A stretch of DNA of 64,000 nucleotides, taken from positions 53,788 through 117,787 of the forward strand of contig JACDOK010000003.1 of NCBI GenBank assembly GCA_017656185.1, read 5' to 3'. Positions 63,404-64,000 of the stretch are shown here, piece by piece. Both the position numbers and the translations under genes were made by a program. Below the pieces are notes generated by a model. It was not told the origin of the DNA. It worked only from the letters and a program-made list of their open reading frames with translations, and did no database searches. The DNA is from Peptococcaceae bacterium. GTDB lineage: Bacteria; Bacillota; Desulfotomaculia; Desulfotomaculales; JACDOK01. The stretch's first letter is position 1. Each line of letters begins with the position of its first letter.

Positions 63404-63444
63404 AAGGGTACACGCTCTCCCTCTAAAGGGACACACGTACCCTT
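63404..63444 (-). terminator. Intrinsic terminator of the repeat RNA
   Basis: AAGGGTAC and GTACCCTT form the outer stem with an inner CCCT/AGGG hairpin. On the minus strand the stem is followed by TTTTATTTTCC. It lies about 90 nt before the DUF4258 start and thus ends a transcript coming from the right. Confidence 0.78.
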
Positions 63445-63602
63445 CTCTTTTAAGTCACTCTCCGCCATTTACAGCGGTCTTCGGAGGTCATTCAACCGAA
63501 CCTACTACCGCTCGTCCCGGAGTGCCTCCGCATTATGCTCTCAGCGGCTGCGGTTTTCTTACCGCTCGGTCCGGCGGTCGGGTTCCAGCACCGACCACGC
63601 AA

Positions 63603-63816
63603 GGTTGCTCCTGCTCATCGCCGGGATTACAACCCATTTGCCCGGAACGCCCGGGTCAGCGGCGCCGCCTGCTCATCGCTGTGACGGTCGCACCGAAGAC
63701 GTCTGCTCATCGCTGTGACGCCTCTTGCACCGGGAGTACACCCTGCTCATCGCTGTGGGACTTTTCCCGGTACCCCTCACCAGCCTCTCCGTCTGCTCAT
63801 CGCTGTGACGGCGGCT
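63603..63816 (-). repeat. Five irregularly spaced copies of an 18-bp repeat
   Basis: Plus-strand consensus CTGCTCATCGCTGTGACG at 63611 (10 bases matching, then diverging), 63669, 63703, 63743 and 63793. Start-to-start spacing is 58, 34, 40 and 50 bp, so the array is neither tandem nor CRISPR-like. The conserved part equals the loop plus its closing pairs in the RNA model. Interval given includes outer stems. Confidence 0.85.
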
Positions 63817-63891
63817 CCTGGGCTTCCACCAGCACCGAAAATGGGACGATCCGATGGGTGAAGGCTATTATTTTGTTATACATCCGCGAAC

Positions 63892-63921
63892 ATGCTACAA
63901 CAATTGTCCAATTATTGTCAA
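63892..63921 (-). promoter_or_regulatory. Predicted promoter of the repeat RNA
   Basis: On the minus strand TTGACA (63921-63916), an 18-nt spacer and TAGCAT (63897-63892). Transcription would start near 63885 and proceed through all five hairpins. It lies in a locally AT-rich patch of an otherwise GC-rich element. The remaining bases to 64000 contain nothing else I can name. Confidence 0.5.
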
Positions 63922-64000
63922 GAAGAAGATGCCCAAAAAATTTTCTCCGTAGATTGCAAGTTTAATTGCCTTACATATTATGGCAAACCCCTGTTTTATG

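Larger units (their letters stand above)
63404..63886 (-). ncRNA. Probable structured repeat RNA of the mobile element
   Basis: About 480 nt between a predicted minus-strand promoter and a terminator, with no credible gene on either strand. Five hairpins show nearly the same loop ACAGCGATGAGCA (minus strand) on different stems. Inner stems are CCGTC/GACGG (63789-63811), CCC/GGG (63741-63759), GGCGTC/GACGTC (63698-63722), CCGTC/GGCGG (63665-63687) and TCC/GGA (63609-63626). Stem differences include G-U pairs possible only on the minus strand. Outer stems are also seen, e.g. ACCGGGA/TCCCGGT at 63729-63735 with 63765-63771. I cannot match it to a known RNA class. Confidence 0.6.
52986..64000 (-). 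mobile_element. Integrative element (ICE/IME-like), left end and 11 kb of interior
   Basis: Begins at a tRNA 3' fragment next to an integrase and an excisionase. All recognised genes run on the minus strand and base composition is clearly GC-richer than the chromosome to the left. Contents include a VirD4-type coupling protein, two recombinase-like genes, ArdC-like, Toprim-like and SSB proteins, a toxin-antitoxin-like pair and a probable repeat RNA. No relaxase or mating-pore genes are in the visible part; they may lie to the right. The right att and the intact tRNA are outside the window. Confidence 0.8.

Noticed and set aside
63611..63810. CRISPR array
   Set aside because: Repeat is only 18 bp, the gaps range from about 16 to 48 bp, no cas genes are near, and the conserved part lies in the loop of hairpins whose stems vary.
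63074..63965. Long plus-strand reading frames across the right end
   Set aside because: They run antisense to the DUF4258 gene and through the repeat array and terminator, lack ribosome sites and have low-complexity translations.

Overview
The window reads as a chromosome segment of an anaerobic, probably spore-forming Firmicute of the Clostridia/Peptococcaceae type (Desulfotomaculum/Thermincola-like). The evidence is gene content: an Ech-type membrane [NiFe] hydrogenase, a Tat-exported [NiFe] hydrogenase, SelA/SelB, YedF, Flp/Tad pilins, a DegS-like two-component pair, DUF1657, UPF0182 and ComFB. Consensus AGGAGG ribosome binding sites and frequent TTG/GTG starts agree with this. The species is not identifiable from the sequence alone.

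Layout. 1-11.5 kb: end of a PolX-type gene, small conserved proteins, YedF, a CLC protein, a polar amino acid ABC transporter, two DMT exporters and a sodium:solute symporter with a 34-residue partner. 11.6-14.85 kb: an sfsA gene broken by a 2.5 kb IS21-family element and, separately, by a frameshift. 15-20.5 kb: malate dehydrogenase, TatC, TatA, hydrogenase large and small subunits and a maturation protease. 20.5-30.5 kb: pfkA, UPF0182, small proteins, adenylate kinase, tRNA-Pro, a Wzy/O-antigen-ligase-like protein and a FakA/DegV pair. 30.5-37.7 kb: a minimal Flp/Tad set, a kinase/regulator pair, a glycosyltransferase, a YIP1 protein and an FmdE-like protein. 37.8-42.8 kb: the echABCDEF operon. 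43.2-52.8 kb: DUF1657, SelB, SelA, a DUF4198 protein, MenG/UbiE, a degenerate prenyl-synthase-like protein, SpeD, a phosphatase-like membrane protein and a ferredoxin. 52.99 kb to the end: a GC-richer integrative mobile element with every gene on the minus strand, starting at a 3' tRNA fragment and running out of the window.

Two observations stand out. First, the large subunit of the Tat-exported hydrogenase is read through an in-frame TGA. The TGA replaces the second cysteine of the N-terminal RICGxC motif, whereas classical NiFeSe enzymes carry selenocysteine in the C-terminal DPCxxC motif, which keeps cysteine here. A SECIS-like hairpin follows the TGA at the expected distance, and selA, selB and yedF are in the same window. 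Second, at the right end of the window the mobile element carries a probable minus-strand non-coding RNA of about 480 nt. It has a promoter, five hairpins that display nearly the same 13-nt loop on changing stems, and an intrinsic terminator. It lies directly upstream of a DUF4258/YgiT-type toxin-antitoxin-like pair.

How the genes fit together: the exported hydrogenase (with its Tat translocon and protease) and Ech would link H2 oxidation or evolution to electron carriers and ion gradients. SelA/SelB would supply selenocysteine to the former. MenG/UbiE and the prenyl-synthase-like protein point to menaquinone. The mobile element combines a tyrosine integrase and excisionase, a VirD4-type coupling protein, two further recombinase-like proteins, an ArdC-like protein, a Toprim-like protein and SSB, a set typical of an ICE or IME.
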